A DNA stretch of 42,975 bases from CAYWXK01 sp964462515 (GCA_964462515.1 CAYWXK010000034.1:1-42975); one strand, 5' to 3'; shown: positions 22,746 to 32,136, counted from the stretch's first letter. Program-made: numbers and translations. Notes: generated by a model from the sequence alone, not told the origin.

Positions 22746-25598
22746 ATGACGCAGGGAATAGAAAAAGCGATTAAAATAACAGGGGCGGCGGAGCACAACC
22801 TCAAGAATATCTCCCTGAGCATCCCTCGTGATAAGCTGGTTGTGATTACCGGTATTTCCGGCTCAGGCAAAAGCTCGCTTGCCTTCGATACCATTTACGC
22901 CGAAGGCCGAAGAAAGTATGTCGAGTCGCTCAGCGCCTACGCCCGCCAGTTCCTTGAGCAGATGCAAAAACCGGCTGTAGCCGACATCACCGGACTGCCC
23001 CCTACCATCGCCATTGAGCAGCGAAGCGCCAGCAGCAATCCCCGTTCGACAGTAGCGACGACCACCGAAATATATGATTATTTCAGGGTGCTTTTTGCCC
23101 GTGCAGGCACCCCCCACTGCTGGGTATGTGGCAGAGAGATTACAAGCCAGCATTCTTCCCAGATAGTAGAGTCTATTCTCGCTCGTCCGCAGGGCACCAA
23201 AATCCAGATTTGCGCCCCGCTGGTTCGCGGCAAAAAGGGCGAGCACAAAGACATTCTCGCTGGTATTCAGCGTGAGGGTTTTGTCCGTGTCCGTGTCGAT
23301 GGGAATGTTTACGATATCCGCGATGTCCCTGCTCTGGATAAGAACAAAAAGCACGACATCGCAGCGGTTGTTGACCGCCTTGTAATCAACGATGCGGTTC
23401 GCGTCCGCCTGGCCGATTCGGTCGAAACGGCACTAAAACTTGCCGACGGGATAATCCTGGTTTTGTCACAGGCGCCCGCTACTAATCCGGCAGGCAGCAC
23501 AGAGGGCAGATGGACGCAGACAATCTATAGCGAAAAGTTTGCCTGTCCCCAGCATCCGCGGGCATCTCTTGAAGAGCTATCACCCCGGCTTTTCAGCTTT
23601 AATAGTCCTTATGGCGCCTGCCCGAGCTGCGACGGCCTCGGGACAATTCTGGAGTTCGACCCCGACCTGATTGTGCCTGATAAAAGCATCTCTCTTGAAA
23701 ACGGCGCTATCGATGCCTGGCGCAAAGGCGGCAAAAGAATGAATATCTTCTACAACCGGCTCATCAAAAGCTTCTGCAGAAATATGGACACCAGTAAATC
23801 CACACCGTTTGAGCGAATGCCAAAGGAGTATGTAAGGATTCTGATGAATGGCACAACCACCGCTGACGAGCAGCAATATGGCTTCTGGTTCGAGGGAGTT
23901 ATACCAAATCTTACCCGCCGCTGGGAGAACACTACCAGCGAATATGTCAAGACCAGATTGCATAGTTACCTATCGGAGCAGCCCTGCCGAAGCTGCCAGG
24001 GCACGCGACTTCGGCCTGAGGCTATCGCCGTTACTGTTGGAGACAAAAATATCCACCAGCTTACCTCATTGAGCATAGAGAAGTCGCAGGAATTTTTCGA
24101 CAATTTGCGACTGGATGAGGAAAAGTCGCTGATTGCCTCCCAGGTATTGAAGGAAATAAAGGCCCGCCTCCAGTTTATGGTCGATGTGGGACTGGGGTAT
24201 TTGACTTTGAACAGGATGAGCAGCACCCTCGCCGGCGGCGAAGCCCAGCGAATCCGCCTCGCAACACAGGTTGGCAGCGGCCTGGTCGGCGTCTGTTATG
24301 TGCTTGATGAGCCGACAATTGGTCTGCACAAACGTGACAACGAGCGATTACTGGGAATCTTACGCCGCCTCAGCCGGCTCGGCAATACCGTAATAGTGGT
24401 CGAGCACGATGAGGATATTATTAAAAGTGCAGACCATATTATTGACATCGGCCCGGCAGCCGGCGCACAAGGCGGAGAAGTTGTCGTCCAGGGAACCTTC
24501 AATGACATTATCAGGTGCGAAAAATCGCTGACGGGTGACTACTTGAGCGGCAGAAAGAAAATTGCCCTGCCGCTGCGAAGAAGAAAATATAACCTGAGAA
24601 GGTGCATCGAGGTAAAAGCTGCCGCCGAAAATAATCTAAAAGATATCGACGTCGGATTCCCTCTGGGCGTCTTTACCTGTGTTACCGGCGTTTCGGGTTC
24701 GGGCAAAAGCACCCTCGTCAATCAGATTTTGTTAAGAGCGCTCCGACGTAGATTGTATGGCTCGCGCGAAAAACCGGGCAATCACAAAACAATTCTCGGC
24801 GCCTCTCAAATTGATAAGGTCATAGAAATTGACCAGTCGCCTATCGGAAAAACCCCGCGTAGTAACCCCGCGACATACACAGGCGTTTTCGACCTGATAA
24901 GAAAATTATTTAGTATGACACGTGAGGCCAAGATTCGCGGCTATAAACCCGGCCGATTTAGTTTCAACGTCAGAGGCGGCCGCTGCGAATACTGCAAAGG
25001 AGAAGGCACCAAAAAAATAGAGATGCACTTTTTGCCCGATGTCTATGTAACCTGCCAGAGCTGCAAAGGCACTCGATACAATCCCGAGACCCTTCAGGTT
25101 ACCTACAAAGGCAAAAGTATCGCCGACGTTCTCAATATGAGAATCGAAGAGGCCCTTCATTTTTTCGAGAATTTCCCAACGATTATGCGGATTTTGCAGA
25201 CTCTTAACGATGTCGGCATGGGCTATATGCAATTAGGCCAATCCTCAACCACGCTTTCCGGCGGCGAAGCTCAGCGCGTAAAGCTCTCGTCAGAATTAGG
25301 CAAGGCTGCAACCGGCCACACATTATACGTCCTCGATGAGCCGACCACAGGTCTGCATTTTGCCGACATTCACAACCTCTTAAATGTCCTGCAGCGATTG
25401 TGCGATATGGGTAACACCGTCGTGGTAATTGAGCATAATCTTGATGTTATTAAAATGGCTGACTATATAATAGACCTTGGCCCCGAAGGCGGCGATGCCG
25501 GCGGCAGAGTCGTCTTTGCTGGTTCGCCCGAAGAAATTATTCAAAATAAACATAGCTATACGGCAGCTTATCTGAAAGCTAAATTGCAGTCTGCATAA
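22746..25598 (+). CDS. uvrA: Excinuclease ABC subunit UvrA
   Basis: A 950-residue DNA damage sensor of nucleotide excision repair, loading UvrB. Two ABC ATPase modules: Walker A GISGSGKSSLA (about 36-46) and GVSGSGKSTLV, signatures SSTLAGGEAQRIRLA and STTLSGGEAQRVKL, each with a DEPT Walker B. Zinc-binding cysteines are seen in the insertion domain (CWVCGRE, GACPSCDG) and in CEYCKGEG...CQSCKGTRYN. The length is as usual. The ATG at 22746 starts MTQGIEKAIKI; the upstream frame has no conserved residues. The ribosome binding site is weak. It is divergent from nfi, giving two repair genes side by side. Confidence 0.96.
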   Translation: MTQGIEKAIKITGAAEHNLKNISLSIPRDKLVVITGISGSGKSSLAFDTIYAEGRRKYVESLSAYARQFLEQMQKPAVADITGLPPTIAIEQRSASSNPRSTVATTTEIYDYFRVLFARAGTPHCWVCGREITSQHSSQIVESILARPQGTKIQICAPLVRGKKGEHKDILAGIQREGFVRVRVDGNVYDIRDVPALDKNKKHDIAAVVDRLVINDAVRVRLADSVETALKLADGIILVLSQAPATNPAGSTEGRWTQTIYSEKFACPQHPRASLEELSPRLFSFNSPYGACPSCDGLGTILEFDPDLIVPDKSISLENGAIDAWRKGGKRMNIFYNRLIKSFCRNMDTSKSTPFERMPKEYVRILMNGTTTADEQQYGFWFEGVIPNLTRRWENTTSEYVKTRLHSYLSEQPCRSCQGTRLRPEAIAVTVGDKNIHQLTSLSIEKSQEFFDNLRLDEEKSLIASQVLKEIKARLQFMVDVGLGYLTLNRMSSTLAGGEAQRIRLATQVGSGLVGVCYVLDEPTIGLHKRDNERLLGILRRLSRLGNTVIVVEHDEDIIKSADHIIDIGPAAGAQGGEVVVQGTFNDIIRCEKSLTGDYLSGRKKIALPLRRRKYNLRRCIEVKAAAENNLKDIDVGFPLGVFTCVTGVSGSGKSTLVNQILLRALRRRLYGSREKPGNHKTILGASQIDKVIEIDQSPIGKTPRSNPATYTGVFDLIRKLFSMTREAKIRGYKPGRFSFNVRGGRCEYCKGEGTKKIEMHFLPDVYVTCQSCKGTRYNPETLQVTYKGKSIADVLNMRIEEALHFFENFPTIMRILQTLNDVGMGYMQLGQSSTTLSGGEAQRVKLSSELGKAATGHTLYVLDEPTTGLHFADIHNLLNVLQRLCDMGNTVVVIEHNLDVIKMADYIIDLGPEGGDAGGRVVFAGSPEEIIQNKHSYTAAYLKAKLQSA

Positions 25599-25629
25599 TA
25601 CGGAGAAACCGGAATATTCAGAACGCAGC

Positions 25630-25650
25630 ACTCAAAACTAAAGACTCAAA
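25630..25650 (+). repeat. Heptad tandem repeat before the oxidoreductase
   Basis: Three 7-bp units ACTCAAA, ACTAAAG, ACTCAAA, ending at an ATG (25651) that is one base out of frame with the following oxidoreductase. Confidence 0.65.
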
Positions 25651-25753
25651 ATGGCAGTTTCGCCTAAGAAGTCTCGAAGATTTAAGGCAGTTAGCCGGCC
25701 AGCTTGGTGTCGTTATCGACGCGATAGAGGACGTCTCAATTCTGGCCCAGCCG

Positions 25754-28345
25754 GTGCAGCTTGACCCATTGGCCATACCAAATTCGCTCGCTGTCCATCC
25801 TATGGAAGGCTGCGATGGCGATGCCGAAGGTCGGCCGGGAAAGCTCACCTTCAGACGATATGAAAGATTCACAGCCGGCGGTGCAGGCCTAATCTGGGCC
25901 GAAGCTACGGCTATCGTTCCTGAAGGCAGGGCTAATCCGAGACAACTGTGGCTTAATGAAAATAGTAAGGACAGCTTTGCTGCACTTATCAAACGGGCGC
26001 GAGAAAAGGCAAAAGAAAGTTTTGGTCCGAGCCACAGACCGATTATAGTAGCACAATTGACTCACTCAGGCAGATATAGTAAGCCCGGCAGCACCGCCCA
26101 GCCGATTATAGCTCAACGAGACCCCTATCGTGACCTGCTGATTCCGCAGCAAAAACCCAATCCCGATGCAAAAAGCAAAATCCCCGCCGATTGGCCTGTC
26201 GTAACCGACCATTATCTCGACAAATTGCAGGATGCCTACGTTAAGGCGGCCAGGCTTGCTTTCGAGGTCGGCTTTGATGCTATCGATATAAAATCCTGTC
26301 ACGGCTACCTGATTAACGAGCTTTTTGCCTGTTATAATCGGCCCGGTAAATACGGCGGCTCATTCGAGAACCGAACCAGATTTTTCCTCGAAGTCATCGA
26401 TAAAATCCGCAAAGAGCTTGGGCCTGATGTGCCAATCTTTACCCGCCTCGGCGTTTATGATGCGATTCCGTATCCATTCGGCTGGGCTGTTGACAAAGAT
26501 GACTATACTAAACCCGATTTGACCGAGCCAAAGAAATTAATCAGCCTTTTGCAAAAGCGAGGTATCAAGCTGATTAACATCACCATAGCAAATCCTTATT
26601 ACAACCCGCACATCGGCAGGCCCTTCAATGAGCCGATAGTCGGCGGATACGCTGAGCCTGAGCATCCCCTTGTCGGTGTGGTTAGACTGATTAGCTTAAC
26701 AGGCGAAATTCAAAAAGAATTTCCCGACATCGCAGTTGTCGGCACCGGCTATAGCTGGCTAAGAACGCTTTTGCCTTTCGTGGCGGCAGCAAGCAAAGCC
26801 AACGGCCTGGTAACCTTAACTGGAGCAGGCCGAATGGCCTTTGCGTATCCGGATTTCGCCAGAGATATTATCACTAAAGGCCGCCTCGACCCTCACAAAG
26901 TCTGCGTAGCCTGCAGCGCCTGCACACAAATAATGAGGGACGGCGGAATGACAGGCTGTGTCATACGGGACAATAAAGTCTATGGGCCAATCTTTAAGCG
27001 CGGAAGAGCCGGCGATAGAGACAATCTGGTGCGGCTTGCATCCGACTGCCGAAACTGCCAGGAACCTACCTGTGAACTTGCTTGTCCTGCAGGCATCGAC
27101 ATCCCAAAATTTATCAGTCTATTCCTGGATGGCAATGACCAGGCAGCTTACCAGGTTCTAAGAGAATCCAATATATTTGCCGAGGTCTGTGCCTGGCTGT
27201 GTCCGGTAGAGCATCAATGCCAGGGCAACTGCTTGCAGCAGTTTATAGGCGATGGGCCGCTTCCTATCGCTGATATTCAAAAGTATCTGGCCCACAAGGC
27301 CAACCAAAATGGCTGGTCAAAATTGCAGATACCCGACAAAGCCGCCGGCAAAAACGTCGCAATAATAGGCGCAGGCCCAGCAGGTCTTGCCTGCGCAGCA
27401 AAATTGCTGGAGGCCGGTCATACAGTAACAATCTTTGATAAAAATACCGAATTTGGCGGTTTGGTAGAATCAGCAATCCCGCCCGATAGACAAAGCGATT
27501 CACTAAAAAATGAAATTAAAGCTATATTTTCAGATGTCCCTAAGGACCGGATGATTCTGCATCTCGGCACAGAATTGAACGCCGATTTCAATCTGGATAC
27601 TATTATGGAGAATGGATTCAACGCTGTCTTTATCGGTCTGGGCCTGTCGGAGTCAGTCAGCGCCGGTAAAAAAGATAAGCCTATCGAGGGCTTGTGGAAT
27701 GCGATGGATTTCCTTGCTGCTGCCAGGCAGTCCGGTCAATTAGACCTTACAGGTATGTCTGTTGCTGTGATAGGCGGCGGCAATACCGCTATGGATGTGG
27801 CCATCACCGCTAAGCAGCTTGATGCCAAAGATGTTTATGTCATATATCGCCGTTCCTTTGTAGAAATGCCGGCCTGGTCGGTCGAGCGTGAGCGGGCAAT
27901 AAATGAGGGCGTGCATTTTTTGATATTGACCGATGTGCTCAAGTTCACCCCCGACAAAAACATTCGGGGGGGCAAATTGTCTTCTATCACGGTTTGCCCG
28001 ACAAAGCTGGGTGAGCCGGATAAATCCGGCCGGCGAAAACCAGAGCCTTTAAAGTCAAGCGCCTATCAGCTTCCAATGGATATTGTAGTTGAGGCGGTAG
28101 GCCAGAAAATACCGCAGAATATCGCCAAAATTCTTCCAGGCGTGGAATTTATTCCGCTTGGTGACGCCTTACGGCGAGACGGCCTTATTAAAACAGAATC
28201 GGACTCTTTAAAGACCTCCAGGCCGGGCGTTTTTGCCGGCGGCGACCTGGTTAGAGGCACATCCACAGTCGTTGCAGCCGTCGCAGATGGAATGAAAGCC
28301 GCAAAAGAAATAGACGAATTTCTCAAAAAAGGTAGAAAGGTTTGA
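25754..28345 (+). CDS. Old-Yellow-Enzyme / GltD-type iron-sulfur flavoprotein oxidoreductase
   Basis: 863 residues from GTG 25754. Residues 1 to about 375 are an FMN-binding OYE/FadH-like barrel (SLAVHPMEGCDGD, IVAQLTHSGRYS, DIKSCHGYLINELF, YGGSFENRTRFFLEV). Cysteines near 383-400 (CVACSACTQ then C after 11) resemble the FadH [4Fe-4S] site. A GltD/dihydropyrimidine-dehydrogenase-type domain follows (CRNCQEPTCELACPAGIDIP; CAWLCPVEHQCQGNC; about 430-500), then FAD (IIGAGPAGLACAA, about 535) and NAD(P) (VIGGGNTAMDVA, about 671) sites. Electrons probably pass from NAD(P)H via FAD and clusters to FMN; the substrate is unknown. A protein-like frame extends about 34 codons upstream (SLEDLRQLAGQLGVV) with no in-frame start, so a frameshift near 25655 or a missed start is possible. 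It overlaps the next gene's upstream region and is probably first of an operon. Confidence 0.85.
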   Translation: MQLDPLAIPNSLAVHPMEGCDGDAEGRPGKLTFRRYERFTAGGAGLIWAEATAIVPEGRANPRQLWLNENSKDSFAALIKRAREKAKESFGPSHRPIIVAQLTHSGRYSKPGSTAQPIIAQRDPYRDLLIPQQKPNPDAKSKIPADWPVVTDHYLDKLQDAYVKAARLAFEVGFDAIDIKSCHGYLINELFACYNRPGKYGGSFENRTRFFLEVIDKIRKELGPDVPIFTRLGVYDAIPYPFGWAVDKDDYTKPDLTEPKKLISLLQKRGIKLINITIANPYYNPHIGRPFNEPIVGGYAEPEHPLVGVVRLISLTGEIQKEFPDIAVVGTGYSWLRTLLPFVAAASKANGLVTLTGAGRMAFAYPDFARDIITKGRLDPHKVCVACSACTQIMRDGGMTGCVIRDNKVYGPIFKRGRAGDRDNLVRLASDCRNCQEPTCELACPAGIDIPKFISLFLDGNDQAAYQVLRESNIFAEVCAWLCPVEHQCQGNCLQQFIGDGPLPIADIQKYLAHKANQNGWSKLQIPDKAAGKNVAIIGAGPAGLACAAKLLEAGHTVTIFDKNTEFGGLVESAIPPDRQSDSLKNEIKAIFSDVPKDRMILHLGTELNADFNLDTIMENGFNAVFIGLGLSESVSAGKKDKPIEGLWNAMDFLAAARQSGQLDLTGMSVAVIGGGNTAMDVAITAKQLDAKDVYVIYRRSFVEMPAWSVERERAINEGVHFLILTDVLKFTPDKNIRGGKLSSITVCPTKLGEPDKSGRRKPEPLKSSAYQLPMDIVVEAVGQKIPQNIAKILPGVEFIPLGDALRRDGLIKTESDSLKTSRPGVFAGGDLVRGTSTVVAAVADGMKAAKEIDEFLKKGRKV

Positions 28346-28347
28346 AG

Positions 28348-29118
28348 ATGACAGAGCGGCCTGTTGCAATCGTTACCGGCGCAAGTCGCGGCATCGGAAA
28401 AGCTATTGCAATTGAACTGGCATCATTGGGTTTCGATTTGGTCCTCAATCGCGCCCAGCAGTCGCCCCCGCAAACGAAAAAAGATGTCGAAGCTCTCGGT
28501 GCGCGCTGCGAATTCGTCCCCGCTGATATAAGCAAGGCTCAGGATCGCAAATATCTTGTCGATACAGCCAAAAATAAATTCGGCCGGTGCGATTTGCTTG
28601 TAAATAACGCCGGCGTCGCCCCCCTAAAAAGAATGGACATCCTCGAAGCAACCGAAGAGAGCTTCGACAGAGTTCTCGGCATAAACCTTAAAGGCCCGTA
28701 TTTTCTAACCCAGCTTGTCGCCAGCTGGATGATAGAGCAGAAAAAACAAAAACAAGAGCGACCCTTTCGCATTGTAAATATCGGCTCAATCTCTTCATTT
28801 ACCAGCTCTCCCTCTCGCGGCGAATACTGTATAAGCAAAGCCGGCGTATCTATGATGACAAAGCTTTATGCCGACCGGCTTGCTGAATATAATATCGGGG
28901 TGTTTGAAATCAGTCCCGGCATCATAGAAACAGATATGACCAGCGCCGTCAAAGATAAATACGACAAATTAATCGCAGAAGGACTGACGCCCATCCGCCG
29001 GTGGGGCAGACCCGAAGATGTTGCAAAGGCAGTTGGCGCCATCGCCCAGGGCAGGCTTGATTTCTCAACCGGCACCGTCATAAATGTCGATGGCGGCTTC
29101 CACCTCAGAAGACTTTAG
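28348..29118 (+). CDS. Short-chain dehydrogenase/reductase
   Basis: 256 residues. Cofactor motif TGASRGIGKAI (10-20), NNAG in LLVNNAGVAP, catalytic Ser in NIGSISSF and YxxxK in YCISKAG, ending with TGTVINVDGGF. Classical SDR family: oxidises or reduces a hydroxyl with NAD(P). It resembles 3-ketoacyl-ACP reductases, but the context points to a catabolic or sugar-like substrate. The ATG at 28348 lies two bases after the previous stop, with GAAAGG upstream. It lies ten bases before the aldolase gene. Confidence 0.9.
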   Translation: MTERPVAIVTGASRGIGKAIAIELASLGFDLVLNRAQQSPPQTKKDVEALGARCEFVPADISKAQDRKYLVDTAKNKFGRCDLLVNNAGVAPLKRMDILEATEESFDRVLGINLKGPYFLTQLVASWMIEQKKQKQERPFRIVNIGSISSFTSSPSRGEYCISKAGVSMMTKLYADRLAEYNIGVFEISPGIIETDMTSAVKDKYDKLIAEGLTPIRRWGRPEDVAKAVGAIAQGRLDFSTGTVINVDGGFHLRRL

Positions 29119-29128
29119 AGGGCGTAAA

Positions 29129-29914
29129 ATGGATATCAAAAGCACAATCACGCGACTATTAAGGGATGGATTTATCCTGGTTTTCAATCAGGATAAGCTC
29201 GACATCATTAAAACTGCCGAGGCACTTGTTTCGGCAGGCGTCAACAATATGGAAGTAACCTGCCGGATAAAACAACCTTTGGAGAAAATCGCCCGGCTCC
29301 GTAAAGACCTTCCCGATTTTGTCGCTGGCGCCGCAAGTTTGATTGATTGGCCCGGAATGCTTAATATCTACAACAACGCAAATCCACAGCGGCCGCTACC
29401 AACGCTAAAGCAGGCCGTCGATGCGGGTGCGTGCTATCTTATTTCGCCGGTAAATTTTAGCGACGTAAGTTTCAAAAAATTTGCCAGCAAAATCCCGATG
29501 ATACCCGGCTGCGGCACCGCCACTGAAATTGTCAGCCAGTTTTCAAAAGGGGCCAATCTTTGCAAGGTCTTTCCAGCCAAAGAGCTTGGCGGCCCGGCAT
29601 TCATTTCGGCAATCGACCCGGCTATTCATAAAATTATCTCTCTTGTTCCTACAGGCGGAACAAATGCTTCCAACATCCCCCAGTATATTGATGCAGGTGT
29701 TCTGGTGCTGGGCGGGTCATTTAGTATGATTGAAAGTGCCACAATGAAAAAAATTATCGGTGAGCAGGACTATACCCTTTTATCAAAGGAGCTGGCTGCA
29801 ATAAAGCAGCTAATAGATAAAGTGCGGGCACAAAAATATCCCAATATCGATTTTACAAATGCCTCGCTTGAAGAAATAAGTAAAGCCACCGGCAGAAATT
29901 TCAACGTTAAATAG
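29129..29914 (+). CDS. KDPG/KHG aldolase-like class I aldolase
   Basis: 261 residues of a (beta/alpha)8 aldolase. Landmarks of the KDPG family: MEVTCR (E42, R46), GAASLID, IPGCGT, the Schiff-base lysine K146 in CKVFPA and the phosphate-binding PTGGTNASNIPQYIDAG with LGGSF. Known members split 2-keto-3-deoxy-6-phosphogluconate or 4-hydroxy-2-oxoglutarate to pyruvate and an aldehyde. It is about 45 residues longer than usual, with an insertion around 72-95 (DWPGMLNIYNNANPQRPLPT) and a C-terminal extension, so the substrate may differ. The ATG at 29129 has GAGGG upstream. Confidence 0.87.
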   Translation: MDIKSTITRLLRDGFILVFNQDKLDIIKTAEALVSAGVNNMEVTCRIKQPLEKIARLRKDLPDFVAGAASLIDWPGMLNIYNNANPQRPLPTLKQAVDAGACYLISPVNFSDVSFKKFASKIPMIPGCGTATEIVSQFSKGANLCKVFPAKELGGPAFISAIDPAIHKIISLVPTGGTNASNIPQYIDAGVLVLGGSFSMIESATMKKIIGEQDYTLLSKELAAIKQLIDKVRAQKYPNIDFTNASLEEISKATGRNFNVK

Positions 29915-29967
29915 AAGCAATAGAGGTTTGAAATTCAAATTTCCAACAACAAACCACGAGCAAATTT

Positions 29968-32058
29968 GTGGAAACAAAACAGATAGCTAATCAGGCCGTT
30001 ACTTTCCACCATTACGACACCGTAATTGTCGGCTCAGGTGCAGCGGGAATAAACTGCGCAGTCCACCTCTACGAACTTATGAGCCAAAAAGGCATCAAGA
30101 ACCCCCAGGAAAAAATCACTGTTGTAACTGCCGGGCTTGGCCTCGGTGCATCGCGAATGAGCGGTTCTGATAAGCAGACCTACTATAAAATAGGCACAAG
30201 TCCCGAGTGGAGCGATAGTGCCGAAGAATTTGCAAAGACTTTAACGTCTGCCGGCTGCTGCCACGGCGATTTGGCTCTTGCCGAGGCCGTCGGCAGCTTG
30301 CGCGAATTCTACCATCTTGTCCAGGCGGGGGTCACTTTTCCAACAGGTTCCATCGGTAGTTTCATCGGCTACAAAACCGACAACGATCCATTTGAGCGTG
30401 CCACATCCGCCGGCCCCAAAACCAGCAAGTTTATGGCCGAGTGTCTCCAGAGACAATTAGAGCGCTACGGAGTCAAAATATATGACAATCAGGAGGTCGG
30501 CCATTTACTCACAGTCGGCTCCGCCCCCGCTTCTGCTTTCGCAGAAAGCCGCGGGCGCAAGCGCATTGCCGGCATTGTCACCATAGACAAACAAACCCTC
30601 AGCAAATCAAATGCCGTCAGGCATCCTGTGGATTACGCCATAAATGTTTTTCTCGGTGCTAATTTTGTGCTTGCCGCCGGTGGACCAGGCGAACTCTACA
30701 AAGCCAGCGTCTATCCACAAGGCCAAGTCGGTATTCACGGCCTTGCATTCAAGGCAGGTTTAGTTGGCGAAAATCTGACCGAATCACAGTTCGGCCTTGC
30801 GAGCGTAAAATTTCGCTGGAATTCTAGCGGCTCATATGTGCAGGCAATACCCCGCATTTTCAGCACAGATGCCGATGGCAAAAACCCGCAGGAATTTCTG
30901 ACAGACTTTTTCCCTACAATGGGTAAAATGGCAACAAATATCTTCCTTAAAGGTTACCAATGGCCTTTTGACCCACAGAAAATTGAGAACCTGCAATCAT
31001 CACTAATTGACATCTTAGTATTCAACCAGACACAAAAAGGCAGACGCGTCTTTCTGGATTTTCGGCGTAATCCTATCGCTGGTCCATCGATGAAAGCATT
31101 TTGCCTCGATGACCTTGAGCCGCAGGCTCATCAGTATCTGAAAAAAGCAAGTGCACTTCAAAATACGCCCATCGAGCGTCTTTTCGCTATGAACCCTCTG
31201 GCCATCGAGATTTATAAGGAAAATGGCATCGATTTATATTCCGAGCCGCTCGAAATTGCCGTTTGTGCCCAGCATAATAACGGCGGCTTTGCCGTCGATA
31301 AATGGTGGCAATCCAATATACCTCACACCTTTGTAATCGGCGAAATGGCTGGAACCCACGGTGTCAAAAGGCCGGGAGGCTCCGCCCTCAATGCCGGCCA
31401 GGTCGGCGGCCTGCGTGCCGCCCAGTTCATCGCCAATGTTTATGGTTGCCTATCTGAGAGTGGAACCGATTACTCATATAATCAGGTGGAAATCGAACAG
31501 CAGCTCGGTCAGTTTGTTGCCAGACTGGAGAGTTATAAAGGCTCAACCGGCTTTGTGCCCGAAGATGTAATTGAACAGATTCAGACTCGAATGACCGCTT
31601 CAGCCGCTCATATAAGAGAGCTAAATGATGCCGGCAGCGCCTTGAAGGAGGCCGTCCAGCTTTACAACAATATACAAAAGCAAGGACTCAAACTTCTCAA
31701 GCATCACGACATCATAAAAGCGATACAGGCAGAGCATCTGGCTCTGGCCAGCGTCGCGTATCTTAAAGCAATTGTCGAATTGCTCAAACTCGGCGGCGGC
31801 TCACGAGGTTCATATCTTGTGCTCTGTGATGAGGGAATCCCGATACACTCTGATATTGTTAACGAGGCAACCGGCAAACCTTTTCGGTTCAAACCGGAAA
31901 ATAAAGAGCCTCGAAATTCTATATTGCAGATTGAATATGACCAAGCTGACTCCGACTTGTTTCGCTGTAAAAACATACTGGTAAGGCCGATACCTGCCGA
32001 CAGGAAAGCGTTTGAGCCGGCCTGGCAGGATTACCGGGAAGGAAAAATCTACTCGTAA
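29968..32058 (+). CDS. FAD-binding fumarate-reductase/aspartate-oxidase-like flavoprotein
   Basis: 696 residues. The FAD dinucleotide motif IVGSGAAGINCAVHL is near the start, and the second FAD region has AQHNNGGFAVD...IGEMAGTHGVKRPGGSALNAGQVGGLRAAQ. The His and Arg in these match the active site of the succinate dehydrogenase/fumarate reductase flavoprotein superfamily. A helical C-terminal domain (about 500-690) follows. No membrane segment is seen. An insertion SAPASAFAESRGRKRI (about 185-200) is encoded by a GC-rich palindrome and interrupts an otherwise normal FAD-domain strand. The start is GTG 29968 with a weak site. It is last of the redox cluster, 53 bases after the aldolase. Confidence 0.85.
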   Translation: METKQIANQAVTFHHYDTVIVGSGAAGINCAVHLYELMSQKGIKNPQEKITVVTAGLGLGASRMSGSDKQTYYKIGTSPEWSDSAEEFAKTLTSAGCCHGDLALAEAVGSLREFYHLVQAGVTFPTGSIGSFIGYKTDNDPFERATSAGPKTSKFMAECLQRQLERYGVKIYDNQEVGHLLTVGSAPASAFAESRGRKRIAGIVTIDKQTLSKSNAVRHPVDYAINVFLGANFVLAAGGPGELYKASVYPQGQVGIHGLAFKAGLVGENLTESQFGLASVKFRWNSSGSYVQAIPRIFSTDADGKNPQEFLTDFFPTMGKMATNIFLKGYQWPFDPQKIENLQSSLIDILVFNQTQKGRRVFLDFRRNPIAGPSMKAFCLDDLEPQAHQYLKKASALQNTPIERLFAMNPLAIEIYKENGIDLYSEPLEIAVCAQHNNGGFAVDKWWQSNIPHTFVIGEMAGTHGVKRPGGSALNAGQVGGLRAAQFIANVYGCLSESGTDYSYNQVEIEQQLGQFVARLESYKGSTGFVPEDVIEQIQTRMTASAAHIRELNDAGSALKEAVQLYNNIQKQGLKLLKHHDIIKAIQAEHLALASVAYLKAIVELLKLGGGSRGSYLVLCDEGIPIHSDIVNEATGKPFRFKPENKEPRNSILQIEYDQADSDLFRCKNILVRPIPADRKAFEPAWQDYREGKIYS

Positions 32059-32059
32059 T

Positions 32060-32126
32060 TCGATACTCGATGCTCCGCCGTAAGGCGTCCCCAAGCGGAG
32101 ATTCTCGACGAGTATCCAGTATCGAG
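32060..32126. repeat. Composite inverted heptad element with GC palindrome
   Basis: Left arm TCGATAC, TCGATGC (32060-32073); middle CTCCGC / GCGGAG stem with an inner CGCC/GGCG (32073-32100); right arm GAGTATC, CAGTATC (32110-32123). The right arm runs into GAGGTG, which is the ribosome binding site of mtnA. Confidence 0.75.
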
Positions 32127-32136
32127 GTGTAGTTCT

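Noticed and set aside
28348..29118. SDR as FabG of fatty acid synthesis
   Set aside because: It has the general SDR motifs, but no fab genes are adjacent and it lies inside the redox and aldolase cluster.
29129..29914. Aldolase as proof of an Entner-Doudoroff pathway
   Set aside because: No edd or related gene is nearby, and the protein has an insertion and extension unlike ordinary KDPG aldolase.
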